From RI-153 sp963721725 (lineage in GTDB: Bacteria; Chloroflexota; Anaerolineae; Caldilineales; Caldilineaceae), in contig CAVRLX010000019.1 of assembly GCA_963721725.1 (NCBI GenBank), positions 1 to 64,000 of the forward strand: DNA of 64,000 nt. The letters run 5' to 3'. The notes beneath the pieces are model-generated. The model ran no database searches and was not told where the DNA came from. It worked only from the letters and a program-made list of their open reading frames with translations. A program made the position numbers and the translations under genes. Of the stretch, positions 1 through 7,397 are shown in pieces. Positions within the stretch are counted from its first letter, which is position 1. Each line of letters begins with the position of its first letter.

Positions 1-1193
1 ACGCTGGAGTTATCCTGTTGCGTGCCGTAGACCTGATACGGGAAACGGTTGTCGGTGTCGAGACGGTAGAACTGGGCGGTGAGCTGATTGTAAATCGTGC
101 TAAATGACGCGCCGCCGTTGAAGCTGACACAAGCGCCGCCGTCGTTGCCCTGCACCATGCGCTGGTTGTCCTGCGGGTCGATCCAGAGGCCGTGGTTGTC
201 GCCGTGGGGCGTGGGGATTTCCGTGAAGGTCTTGCCGCCGTCAACCGATTTCCACATGCTCAAATTGAGCACGTAAACCGTTTCGGCGTCCTGGGGATCG
301 GCGAAAACGTGCAAGTAATACCACGGGCGCTGGCGCAGATCGGCGTTGTCGCAGACAAGTTGCCAGCTTTCGCCGAAATCGTCCGAGCGATAGAGACCGG
401 GCTTGTCCGCCTCTTTGGCCTCGATCAACGCCCATACCCGCCCGGCCTGGGCTGGCGAGGCGCTGACGCCGATCTTGCCCAGCACCTCGGCTTTGGGCAG
501 CCCCTTGGCTTTGGTGATATTGGTCCACGTGTCGCCGCCGTCGGTCGATTTCCACAGGCCACTCTCGGGGCCGCCGCTGTTGAGTTCCCAAAAGTTGCGG
601 TAGACCTGCCAGATCGCGGCGTACATGACATCGGGATTTTGCGGATCAATGCTCAGATCCACTGCCCCGGCTTTGTCGCTGACGAAGAGCACTTTTTCCC
701 AATTTTGCCCACCATCTTTGGATCGATAGACGCCGCGCTCCTCGTTGGGTCCAAAGGCGTGACCCAGCGCCGCCACATAGACCCGATCCGGGTTTTTGGG
801 ATGGACGCGCACTTTGCCAATGTGACGGGTTTCGGCCAGGCCCAGGTGTCGCCAGCTTTTGCCGGAATCGGTGGACTTGTAGACGCCATCGCCAAAGGTC
901 ACGTCGGTGCGAATGGTCGATTCGCCCATGCCCACGTAGATCACGTTGGGATCCGAGGGCGAGACGCAGATGTCGCTCACCGAGGAACTCTTCAACTGCC
1001 CGTCGGAGATGTTGACCCAGGTGGTGCCAGCGTCCTCGGTCTTCCAGACACCGCCGGCCACCGCGCCAAAATAAAAGGTGGCCTTGCGCACAGGGTCCCC
1101 GGCCACGGTGATCACACGCCCCCCGCGCGAGGGGCCGATACAGCGAAATTTGAGGGCTTTCCACACAGATGGCTCGATTGGGGCCAATGTCAT
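1..1193 (-). CDS. BNR/VPS10-type beta-propeller protein, N-terminal 397 residues (partial)
   Basis: The minus-strand frame is open from an ATG at 1193 to the window edge, so the C-terminus is missing. The protein carries repeated Asp-box/BNR units such as 'VYKSTDSGKSW', 'VYRSKDGGQNWEKV', 'LWKSTDGGDTW' and 'MWKSVDGGKTF', spaced as in the WD40/YVTN/BNR-like or VPS10 propeller families. Each unit forms a propeller blade and many family members act on or bind glycans. The start MTLAPIEPSVWKALKFRCIG resembles the short leader of this family and has no clear signal peptide. A GGAG lies about 8 nt upstream of the ATG. The family is clear, but a specific enzyme activity cannot be read from this part. 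Confidence 0.8.
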   Translation of the reverse strand, partial: MTLAPIEPSVWKALKFRCIGPSRGGRVITVAGDPVRKATFYFGAVAGGVWKTEDAGTTWVNISDGQLKSSSVSDICVSPSDPNVIYVGMGESTIRTDVTFGDGVYKSTDSGKSWRHLGLAETRHIGKVRVHPKNPDRVYVAALGHAFGPNEERGVYRSKDGGQNWEKVLFVSDKAGAVDLSIDPQNPDVMYAAIWQVYRNFWELNSGGPESGLWKSTDGGDTWTNITKAKGLPKAEVLGKIGVSASPAQAGRVWALIEAKEADKPGLYRSDDFGESWQLVCDNADLRQRPWYYLHVFADPQDAETVYVLNLSMWKSVDGGKTFTEIPTPHGDNHGLWIDPQDNQRMVQGNDGGACVSFNGGASFSTIYNQLTAQFYRLDTDNRFPYQVYGTQQDNSS

Positions 1194-1329
1194 AGAACGA
1201 CTCCATTGTTGATAGGGTTTAGGGTTGATACGGGTTAATAATAAAACCGGTTCAGTCATCAAAATCCATGAAACTGTAGCGGAAAGGGGAGGGAAGGTCA
1301 AGTAACAACGAAAAGCGCTCTTTTCATAG

Positions 1330-1357
1330 TTGCAATTCTTCTGCACTGCGTTATAAT
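1330..1357 (+). promoter_or_regulatory. Predicted sigma70-type promoter of the ilv operon
   Basis: TTGCAA at 1330-1335 and a perfect TATAAT at 1352-1357 are separated by 16 bp. Transcription would start near 1364, about 70 nt before the leader peptide ATG. The promoter lies between the divergent BNR gene and the leader. Confidence 0.55.
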
Positions 1358-1433
1358 AGGGACCATCAGCCACCCACAAGCGGATCGAGCCACTCGATTC
1401 TAGTTTGCAATATTGTTGAGTTGATAGGATTCT

Positions 1434-1544
1434 ATGTTGATTGCTTTTGTTCCAGCCGTGGTTATTGTAGTACTGATTAGCCTCGTAGCCGTAGTCCTTA
1501 CGGAGCCGGGGTTGATTTCGGTTGGAGGAAAGGTAGAGGCGTAG
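1434..1544 (+). CDS. ilv operon leader peptide (36 aa), attenuator control peptide
   Basis: A short ORF starts at ATG 1434, with AGGA at 1426-1429 just upstream, and ends at TAG 1542-1544. Of its 36 residues 19 are branched-chain (10 Val, 5 Leu, 4 Ile). The central run VVIVVLISLVAVVL (residues 9-22) has 12 of 14. No other function is needed: in enteric ilv operons such peptides are translated only to report charging of tRNA-Val, tRNA-Ile and tRNA-Leu. Here the ORF is followed 28 nt later by an intrinsic terminator and then by ilvB. The 3' end of the ORF contains the antiterminator strand. A 5-bp hairpin (1489-1493 with 1499-1503) and a 6-bp hairpin (1537-1542 with 1547-1552, spanning the stop) also lie in it. 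A small hydrophobic membrane peptide is the alternative reading, less likely in this position. Confidence 0.75.
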   Translation: MLIAFVPAVVIVVLISLVAVVLTEPGLISVGGKVEA

Positions 1545-1599
1545 AAACGCCTAACCATCAGGTCAGTGCAGACCCTTCCCCAACCGGGAAGGGTTTTTT
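1520..1599 (+). promoter_or_regulatory. Transcription attenuator: mutually exclusive antiterminator and terminator
   Basis: Bases 1520-1533 pair with 1574-1585 in 12 base pairs interrupted only by two bulged A residues (1526 and 1531). The second strand is the 5' half plus loop of the terminator, so the two structures exclude each other. A ribosome stalled on the Val/Ile/Leu codons (1458-1499) would leave 1520-1533 free and permit the antiterminator. One that reaches the stop codon at 1542 would mask it and let the terminator form. Pairings are read directly from the sequence; the regulatory outcome is inferred from the enteric ilv/leu model. Confidence 0.7.
1573..1599 (+). terminator. Intrinsic terminator in the ilv leader
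   Basis: A perfect 8-bp stem CCCTTCCC/GGGAAGGG (1573-1580 with 1586-1593) with a 5-nt loop is followed directly by six T residues (1594-1599). It lies between the leader peptide and ilvB, where it can end transcription early. Confidence 0.8.
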
Positions 1600-1704
1600 G
1601 TTTGTGCTGCCTGCCTGACGGATAATAGTTGTACCGCCCATGTGTAACCTGTTTGCCAACGCCAATTGATCTTTCTTTCATGAGTTCACGAGGAGAGCTT
1701 TCCC

Positions 1705-3498
1705 ATGACTCTAGCCACGACCACCCAGCCCGATAGGCAACCCGACCCAACCCCGCGCGAGATGACGGGCGCGCAGATGGTTTGGGAAGCCTTAGTCCAC
1801 GAAGGGATCACCGTTATTTTTGGTCACCCTGGTGGTGCCATTCTGCCCACGTATGATGCCCTCGCCCCCTACGAGGCTTCCGGCAAGATCCATCACGTCC
1901 TCGTTCGACACGAACAATGCGCCGCCCACATGGCCGATGGCTATGCCCGCTCCACGGGCCGCGTCGGCGTCTGTATTGCCACCAGCGGACCCGGCGCCAC
2001 CAACCTCGTCACCGGGCTTGCCACCGCCCAAATGGACAGCATCCCCATGGTTGCCATCACCGGCCAAGTTCCCACCAACCTGCTGGGAACCGATGCCTTT
2101 CAGGAATCTGATGTGGTTGGGGTGACGCAACCTGTGTGCAAGCACAACTATTTGGTGACCGATGTACACGAACTGCCCCAGATCATGAAGGAAGCCTTCT
2201 ATATTGCGCGCGAAGGTCGCCCTGGCGTGGTGCTGGTGGACATCTGCAAAGATGTGCAAAACGCCAAAGGTATTTTCCGCTACGACTATGAGATCGACCT
2301 GCCCGGCTATGAGCCGTGGCCGGAGTATGCTTCCGCAGAGTTGGAAGAGGCGGCAACGCTGATCAACAAGGCCGAGCGCCCGCTGATCCTGGCTGGGCAT
2401 GGTATTCACCTGGCCGGGATGAGCAAGGAATTGCTGGAGCTGGTGGAACGGGCCGAAATTCCTGTGGTCACCACGCTGCTGGGTACAGGCAACATCTCTG
2501 AAACCCATCCGCTGAGCCTGGGCATGGGGGGGATGCATGGCGAGGTCTTTGCCAATCAGGCCATTCAAAGCTGCGATGTGCTGATTGCGCTGGGGATGCG
2601 CTTTGACGACCGGATTACCGGGCGGCTGGATACTTTTGCCAAACAGGCGAAGATCATTCACTTTGAACTGGATCGCGCCGAGGTGGGCAAAAATGTTGTG
2701 CCGGACGTGGCGGTGATCGGTAGCCTCAGCGATACATTGCCCAAACTGCTGCCCATGATCAAAGACAAACGCCATCAAATCTGGATCAACGAGATCCGCG
2801 AGTGGCGCAATGATACCGACGAAACCGATATTTTGCATTTGGAAACCGACGAATTGACCCCGCCCTTTGTGATCCGCCAACTCTGGCACGCCACCAAGGA
2901 TGCCGGCCGTGGCGACGCCATTATGGTCACCGATGTGGGGCAGCACCAGATGTGGGAGAGCCAGTATTTCATCCACGAACAGTCTGGGCAGTTGCTCACC
3001 AGCGGCGGATTGGGTACGATGGGCTTTGCGTTGCCAGCGGCCATCGGCGCGCAGATCGCCAACCCGCACAAGTTGGTGTGGGCGGTGGCTGGTGATGGCG
3101 GCTTTCAGATGACGCTGCAAGAGTTGATTGTGCTGCAACAAGAGAAGTTGCCGGTGAAGATCGCCATTATCAACAACGGCTTTTTGGGCATGGTGCGCCA
3201 GTGGCAGCAGTTCTTCTATGACAAGCGCTATGTGGGTACGCCGATTCTGGCCCCGGACTTTGTGAAACTGGCTGAAGCCTATTCTGTTCCGGCGCTGCGC
3301 GTGACCAAGCCAGAGGATGTGGTGGCAGCACTGACCAAAGCCCACCAGACCGATGGACCGTTCTTGATTGATTTCCGGGTCAAGGAAGAGATCAACGTCT
3401 ATCCCATGGTGGCCCCCGGTGCAGCCGTCAACGATCTAATTCGCCGCCCCAAACCCACGGTGGTACAGGGGTACAGTGGCGTGCAGCCGAGTTGGTAA
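1705..3498 (+). CDS. ilvB: Acetolactate synthase large (catalytic) subunit
   Basis: ThDP-dependent acetohydroxyacid synthase, 597 residues, the usual length. It condenses two pyruvates to acetolactate, or pyruvate and 2-ketobutyrate to acetohydroxybutyrate, the first common step of Val, Leu and Ile synthesis. The N-terminal pyrimidine-binding domain has the catalytic glutamate in 'VRHEQ' (Glu70) and 'SGPGATNLVTG'. The FAD-binding middle domain carries 'GMRFDDRITG'. The C-terminal ThDP domain carries 'GDGGFQM...NNGFLGMVRQWQ' near residues 460-490. GAGGAG lies about 9 nt before the ATG. It is the first structural gene of ilvBNC-leuA and sits directly downstream of the attenuator. No disruption is seen. 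Confidence 0.97.
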   Translation: MTLATTTQPDRQPDPTPREMTGAQMVWEALVHEGITVIFGHPGGAILPTYDALAPYEASGKIHHVLVRHEQCAAHMADGYARSTGRVGVCIATSGPGATNLVTGLATAQMDSIPMVAITGQVPTNLLGTDAFQESDVVGVTQPVCKHNYLVTDVHELPQIMKEAFYIAREGRPGVVLVDICKDVQNAKGIFRYDYEIDLPGYEPWPEYASAELEEAATLINKAERPLILAGHGIHLAGMSKELLELVERAEIPVVTTLLGTGNISETHPLSLGMGGMHGEVFANQAIQSCDVLIALGMRFDDRITGRLDTFAKQAKIIHFELDRAEVGKNVVPDVAVIGSLSDTLPKLLPMIKDKRHQIWINEIREWRNDTDETDILHLETDELTPPFVIRQLWHATKDAGRGDAIMVTDVGQHQMWESQYFIHEQSGQLLTSGGLGTMGFALPAAIGAQIANPHKLVWAVAGDGGFQMTLQELIVLQQEKLPVKIAIINNGFLGMVRQWQQFFYDKRYVGTPILAPDFVKLAEAYSVPALRVTKPEDVVAALTKAHQTDGPFLIDFRVKEEINVYPMVAPGAAVNDLIRRPKPTVVQGYSGVQPSW

Positions 3499-3508
3499 AG
3501 ATGACAGG

Positions 3509-3542
3509 TGACAAGGTGAAGGCATCAAAGATCACCTTGTCA
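3509..3542. repeat. Intergenic inverted repeat, ilvB-ilvN
   Basis: Arms of 11 bp, TGACAAGGTGA (3509-3519) and its exact complement (3532-3542), enclose a 12-nt loop. No T tract follows, so it is more likely an mRNA-processing or stability hairpin or a repeat element than a terminator. Confidence 0.6.
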
Positions 3543-3600
3543 TCGCAGTGAACGTGGCGAAAGCGTAGTCTATTCTTTCATGCAGAAGCGAGGCGAAACG

Positions 3601-4173
3601 ATGAAACATACATTAGTGGCCTGGATGCGGGATAAACCCGGTGTGCTGAACCGGGTGGCGGGTCTGCTGCGCAGGCGCAATTTTAATATAGATAGCCTCC
3701 AGGTCAGCCATAGCGAGACGCCGGGCATCAGCCGCATGACTTTTGTGGTGGATGGCGATGAGCATATGGTTGATCAGGTGGTGAAACAGCTTCAGAAGAT
3801 CGTCGATGTCACCCGTGTGGATGAAATCACGGATCGGCCCACGGTTCTGCGCGAGTTGGCCCTAATTCGCGTTCACACCACGCCAGAAAACCGCGCCGAG
3901 ATCATGCAATTTGCCGAGGTTTACCGTGCCCAGATTGTGGATGTTGCCCTCGACAGCATGGTGATTCAAGTGGTCGGCTCGGAGGAAAAGGTCGATTCGG
4001 TGATCGAACTGCTGAGCAATTTTGGCATTGAAGAGATGGTGCGCACTGGCCGCGTCGCCATTAGCCGCGGCAGCAGTCCCAAGACGGAAAAACGCAGCAG
4101 CGCCGTTTGGAAGGCGCAGGCGCATACGAATGGCACAAACCGGGCGGCGCGAGAGAAAACAAGTGGGGTGTAA
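3601..4173 (+). CDS. ilvN: Acetolactate synthase small (regulatory) subunit
   Basis: Regulatory subunit of acetohydroxyacid synthase, 190 residues from ATG 3601. It activates IlvB and normally gives valine feedback inhibition. The N-terminal ACT domain reads 'HTLVAWMRDKPGVLNRVAGL' followed by 'RRRNFNIDSL'. The C-terminal half ('LALIRVHTTPENRAEIMQFA') matches the second ACT-like domain of the family. A start at 3580 is also open, but the purine-rich AGGCGA at 3591-3596 is placed correctly for 3601. The last 30 or so residues are basic and low in complexity, as in many homologues. It lies 102 bp after ilvB. Confidence 0.95.
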   Translation: MKHTLVAWMRDKPGVLNRVAGLLRRRNFNIDSLQVSHSETPGISRMTFVVDGDEHMVDQVVKQLQKIVDVTRVDEITDRPTVLRELALIRVHTTPENRAEIMQFAEVYRAQIVDVALDSMVIQVVGSEEKVDSVIELLSNFGIEEMVRTGRVAISRGSSPKTEKRSSAVWKAQAHTNGTNRAAREKTSGV

Positions 4174-4177
4174 TATT

Positions 4178-4236
4178 GGAGGGTAGGCGATGGGGGGATT
4201 GGCTGAAAGCGTCAATCTCCCCATCGCCTACTCTCC
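4178..4236. repeat. Intergenic inverted repeat, ilvN-ilvC
   Basis: Two 26-nt arms (4178-4203 and 4211-4236) pair at 23 of 26 positions with a 7-nt loop; the three mismatches would form G-U pairs in RNA. It begins 5 nt after the ilvN stop. There is no poly-T, so ilvC is probably still cotranscribed. Confidence 0.6.
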
Positions 4237-4330
4237 GTTTAATCAATCTGATCGGGCGATAGCGGACACCCAGTCCCCTGTCGCCACTCCCTAATTACCC
4301 AATTACCAGTAGAAAGAGTATTTTACCCTC

Positions 4331-5338
4331 ATGGCAGCAACCATCTATTACGAAAACCAGGCAGATCTGGATCGGCTGAAGGACAAGAAAGTCGCCATCA
4401 TCGGCTATGGCAGCCAGGGCCATGCCCACGCCCTCAACCTTAAAGACAGCGGCGTGGATGTACGCGTGGGTCTGCACGCAGGCAGCAAGAGCCGGGCCAA
4501 AGCCGAAGCCGACGGGCTGCGGGTGCTCAGCGTGGCCGATGCCACCAAAGAAGCCAACATGATCATGGTGGTGATCCCCGATCCCCTCCAGGGCAAGGTC
4601 TATGAAGAAGAGATTGCCCCGAACCTGGAAGCGGGCGACACGATTATGTTTGCCCACGGCTTCAATATTCGCTTTGGCTTCATCGTCGCCCCGGAGAACG
4701 TAGACGTGTCGATGGTGGCCCCCAAAGCCCCCGGTCACCGTGTACGCGAGGTCTTCACCGAAGGATCAGGCGTGCCAGCGCTGGTTGCCGTGCATCAAGA
4801 TGCCAGCGGCAATGCGCTTGCCAATGCCCTGGCCTATGCCAAAGGTATCGGCAGCAGCCGCGCCGGTGTGCTGGAAACCACCTTTGAGGAAGAGACCGAG
4901 ACCGATCTCTTCGGCGAACAGACCGTGTTGTGTGGCGGTGTCAGCGAGTTGGTGAAGGCGGGCTTCCAAACCCTGGTCGATGCGGGCTATCAGCCAGAGA
5001 TCGCCTATTTTGAATGTCTGCACGAACTCAAGCTGATTGTCGATCTCATGTACCAGGGTGGTTTGAGCTACATGCGCTATAGCATTAGCGATACTGCCGA
5101 ATGGGGCGACTACAAGAGTGGCCCGCGCATTGTCACCGACGAGACGCGCGCGGCCATGAAGGCCGTGCTTGACGACATCCGCAGCGGGGCCTTTGCCGAA
5201 GAGTGGATGGACGAGTATCACAACGGTGGCAAAGTCTACTACAACCGCCGCAAGTCCGAGCAGGGTCTGCAAATCGAGCAAGTGGGCAAGGGGCTGCGCA
5301 AGATGATGACCTTTATGAACGCCAAAGAGGTGGAATAA
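4331..5338 (+). CDS. ilvC: Ketol-acid reductoisomerase (class I)
   Basis: NADP(H)- and Mg-dependent isomeroreductase of 335 residues that turns acetolactate into 2,3-dihydroxyisovalerate (and the isoleucine equivalent). The Rossmann loop is 'GYGSQGHAHA' (residues 25-34). The knotted C-terminal domain has the metal-binding acids in 'ETDLFGEQTVLCGG' and 'HELKLIVDLMYQGGL'. The length is that of class I enzymes. It is the third gene of the ilvBNC-leuA operon, 157 bp after ilvN with a hairpin in the gap. No disruption is seen. Confidence 0.97.
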   Translation: MAATIYYENQADLDRLKDKKVAIIGYGSQGHAHALNLKDSGVDVRVGLHAGSKSRAKAEADGLRVLSVADATKEANMIMVVIPDPLQGKVYEEEIAPNLEAGDTIMFAHGFNIRFGFIVAPENVDVSMVAPKAPGHRVREVFTEGSGVPALVAVHQDASGNALANALAYAKGIGSSRAGVLETTFEEETETDLFGEQTVLCGGVSELVKAGFQTLVDAGYQPEIAYFECLHELKLIVDLMYQGGLSYMRYSISDTAEWGDYKSGPRIVTDETRAAMKAVLDDIRSGAFAEEWMDEYHNGGKVYYNRRKSEQGLQIEQVGKGLRKMMTFMNAKEVE

Positions 5339-5340
5339 TT

Positions 5341-5436
5341 GTGAAGTTTGAAGGGAGAAGTGGGAAGGGTGAAGTAGTAGCCAATGCTTTATTAACCCTT
5401 CTCCCTTCTCCCTTCTCCTTTCCCACTTCAAACTTC
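5341..5436. repeat. Heptamer-built imperfect palindrome, ilvC-leuA
   Basis: A purine-rich left arm (5341-5374) faces a pyrimidine-rich right arm (5394-5436) made largely of repeated CCCTTCT heptamers. GAAGTTTGAAG and AAGTGGGAA recur in the left arm and in the complement of the right arm. CTCCTTT at 5415-5421 could also pair with AAAGGAG (5439-5445), the ribosome-binding site of the ORF upstream of leuA. Confidence 0.6.
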
Positions 5437-5454
5437 TGAAAGGAGGTGATTGGC

Positions 5455-5553
5455 TTGGACGATGGCCTTAGTGATCTTAAGACGAAAAGACTTTTAGACG
5501 CACACCGTGTACAATTACCCCAATGTCAATTACTTCCCGGAGGAATCTTATGA
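5455..5553 (+). CDS. Leu-rich ORF upstream of and overlapping leuA (possible coupling or leader peptide)
   Basis: A very strong Shine-Dalgarno sequence (AAAGGAGGTGAT, 5439-5450) precedes TTG 5455 by 8 nt. The frame runs 32 codons and ends in TGA 5551-5553, overlapping the leuA ATG at 5550 as ATGA. Eight leucines besides the start codon lie in the peptide (for example 'KRLLDA' and 'CQLLPGGIL'). This is the arrangement expected for translational coupling, and the Leu content suggests leucine-responsive control of leuA. An alternative start GTG 5446 is in frame. A separate 11-codon ORF from ATG 5462 (MALVILRRKDF) overlaps in another frame but is farther from the Shine-Dalgarno. It could be only a coupling cistron with no role for the peptide. 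Confidence 0.45.
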   Translation: MDDGLSDLKTKRLLDAHRVQLPQCQLLPGGIL

Positions 5554-7319
5554 ATGAAGGTAGTGGCAACGGCCACGATGCACAGCATCCTGACAGCGAC
5601 GAACCCGCTGTAGATGTATCCACATTTGCTATCCCCGATATTGCCGCTTGGGCGCGTGAGATTGCCCACGGCAATACCATTGTTGTCTTTGATACTACGC
5701 TGCGCGATGGCGAACAAAGCCCCGGCGCTACGCTGAACGAACAAGAAAAACAAGAGATCGCGCGCCAGCTTGCCCGCCTGGGCGTGGATATTATGGAAGC
5801 TGGCTTCCCGGCAGCCAGTTTGGGCGATCTGGCGGCGGTTAAACGCATTGCGGAGACCGTGGGCCGCACTCCCCGCGTGGACAAAAATGGCAACGTCAGC
5901 GCGCCACCGATTATTGCAGGGCTGGCGCGTGCCAACCGCAACGATATTGACAAAGCCTGGGAAGCGGTTTCGCCCGCTGTGCGCCCGCGCATCCACACGT
6001 TTATTGCCACCAGTGACATCCACATGGAGCACAAACTGCGCATGAGCCGCAACGAAGTGCTGGAAGCCGTGGGCGACATGGTGGAATATGCGCGCAGCAA
6101 GTGTGAAAACATTGAGTTCAGCCCCGAAGATGCCGGGCGCAGTGACCCCGAATTTTTGGTGCAGGTGCTGGAAGTTGCCATCCGCGCCGGGGCCACCACG
6201 TTGAACATTCCCGACACCGTGGGCTATACCACGCCCAATGAGTTTGGCGGGCTGATCAACTATCTGCGCGAGAATGTGCCCGGCGGCAAGGATGTGATTT
6301 TCAGCGTGCATTGCCACAATGATCTGGGGCTGGCAACGGCCAACACGCTCTCCGGCGTAGTCAACGGCGCACGTCAGATCGAGGTCACGCTCAACGGGAT
6401 TGGCGAGCGCGCCGGCAACACTAGCCTGGAAGAGGCAGTGATGGCGCTTTATACGCGCAATGCCGTCTTTGGCCTAGAGACCAACATTGTCACCAACGAG
6501 ATCCACCGCACCAGCGACATGGTCAGCCGCTACACGGGCATGGTAATCCAGCCCAACAAGGCGATTGTGGGCGCCAATGCCTTTGCCCACGAGGCAGGCA
6601 TTCATCAGGACGGCATGTTAAAGAACAAGCGTACCTATGAAATTATGGATGCTTCTACGATTGGTCTCAACCAGAGCCGGTTGGTGCTGGGCAAACATTC
6701 GGGTCGCCATGCGCTGCGCGTGCGTCTGGAAGAGTTGGGCTATCATTTAGACGCCGAGGAATTGAAAGAGATCTTTGTGCGCTTCAAAGACATGGCCGAC
6801 AAAAAGAAGACAGTAACCGACGCTGATCTGGAAGCGCTGGTGGGCGATGAACTCTATCAGCCGGTGGAGGTGTGGGAACTGCTCGACGTGCAGGTGCAGT
6901 GCGGGACGACGTTGATCCCCACCGCCGTGGTGAAACTGCGCAACAATCAGACTGGCGAAGTGATCACCGAGGCGGGCTTTGGCTCTGGCCCGGTGGACGC
7001 GGTCTACCAGGGCATCAACCGCATTGTGCATGAGACCAATAATCTTGTGGAATTTTTGGTACAGGCCGTGACCGAAGGCATGGACGCCAACGGTGACGTC
7101 ACGATCCGGATTGAAGTGCCCGCCAGCCGCGGCTATAGCCAGACGGCGCAGGGGCGGGCGCGGCGTCGCCTCTATAGCGGGCGTGGCGTAGACACCGATA
7201 TTATCGTCGCCAGTGCCAAAGCCTATATGCAGGCGATCAACAAGTTGATCGCAGCCCCAGACGAGGATAGCGCATCCGTGGCAATTGTCGATGACAGCGC
7301 ACAGGCAGTTACGGTTTAG
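5550..7319 (+). CDS. leuA: 2-isopropylmalate synthase
   Basis: First enzyme of the leucine branch: it condenses acetyl-CoA with 2-ketoisovalerate. It has 589 residues from ATG 5550, chosen because GGAGGAA (5539-5545) sits 4 nt upstream; the ATG at 5523 has no ribosome-binding site. The DRE-TIM barrel shows 'DTTLRDGEQSPG', the metal-binding 'HCHNDLGLATAN' and 'NGIGERAGN'. The C-terminal part is the LeuA allosteric domain ('YQPVEVWELLDVQVQCG') that normally binds leucine. The gene overlaps the upstream Leu-rich ORF by 4 nt and ends the ilvBNC-leuA block. leuBCD are not in the window. Confidence 0.95.
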   Translation: MNEGSGNGHDAQHPDSDEPAVDVSTFAIPDIAAWAREIAHGNTIVVFDTTLRDGEQSPGATLNEQEKQEIARQLARLGVDIMEAGFPAASLGDLAAVKRIAETVGRTPRVDKNGNVSAPPIIAGLARANRNDIDKAWEAVSPAVRPRIHTFIATSDIHMEHKLRMSRNEVLEAVGDMVEYARSKCENIEFSPEDAGRSDPEFLVQVLEVAIRAGATTLNIPDTVGYTTPNEFGGLINYLRENVPGGKDVIFSVHCHNDLGLATANTLSGVVNGARQIEVTLNGIGERAGNTSLEEAVMALYTRNAVFGLETNIVTNEIHRTSDMVSRYTGMVIQPNKAIVGANAFAHEAGIHQDGMLKNKRTYEIMDASTIGLNQSRLVLGKHSGRHALRVRLEELGYHLDAEELKEIFVRFKDMADKKKTVTDADLEALVGDELYQPVEVWELLDVQVQCGTTLIPTAVVKLRNNQTGEVITEAGFGSGPVDAVYQGINRIVHETNNLVEFLVQAVTEGMDANGDVTIRIEVPASRGYSQTAQGRARRRLYSGRGVDTDIIVASAKAYMQAINKLIAAPDEDSASVAIVDDSAQAVTV

Positions 7320-7331
7320 CTCAGAAGACGA

Positions 7332-7369
7332 AAGACGATGGACGAACTTTCCCGTTCGTCCATCGTCTT
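7332..7369. repeat. Heptamer-type perfect hairpin after leuA
   Basis: A perfect 16-bp stem (7332-7347 with 7354-7369) with a 6-nt loop follows leuA. The arm is built from near-repeats of the 7-mer AAGACGA/ATGGACG. It may help end the ilv-leu transcript but lacks a clean T tract. Confidence 0.6.
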
Positions 7370-7397
7370 CCGTCCTTTTCCATCCAGGAAGAACCCC

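Noticed and set aside
192..1238. 348-codon plus-strand ORF
   Set aside because: It is antisense to the BNR gene, whose minus frame has clear Asp-box repeats; the plus product has no family pattern.
1400..1750. 116-codon minus-strand ORF over the ilv leader
   Set aside because: It crosses the attenuator and the ilvB start on the wrong strand and has no family or ribosome-binding site.
1792..3345. 517-codon minus-strand ORF opposite ilvB
   Set aside because: Shadow of ilvB in GC-rich sequence; the ilvB frame carries all conserved motifs.
5415..5553. T-box or S-box riboswitch ahead of leuA
   Set aside because: No AGGGTGGNACCGCG-like T-box sequence is present; the visible signals are a Shine-Dalgarno, a short ORF and palindromic repeats.
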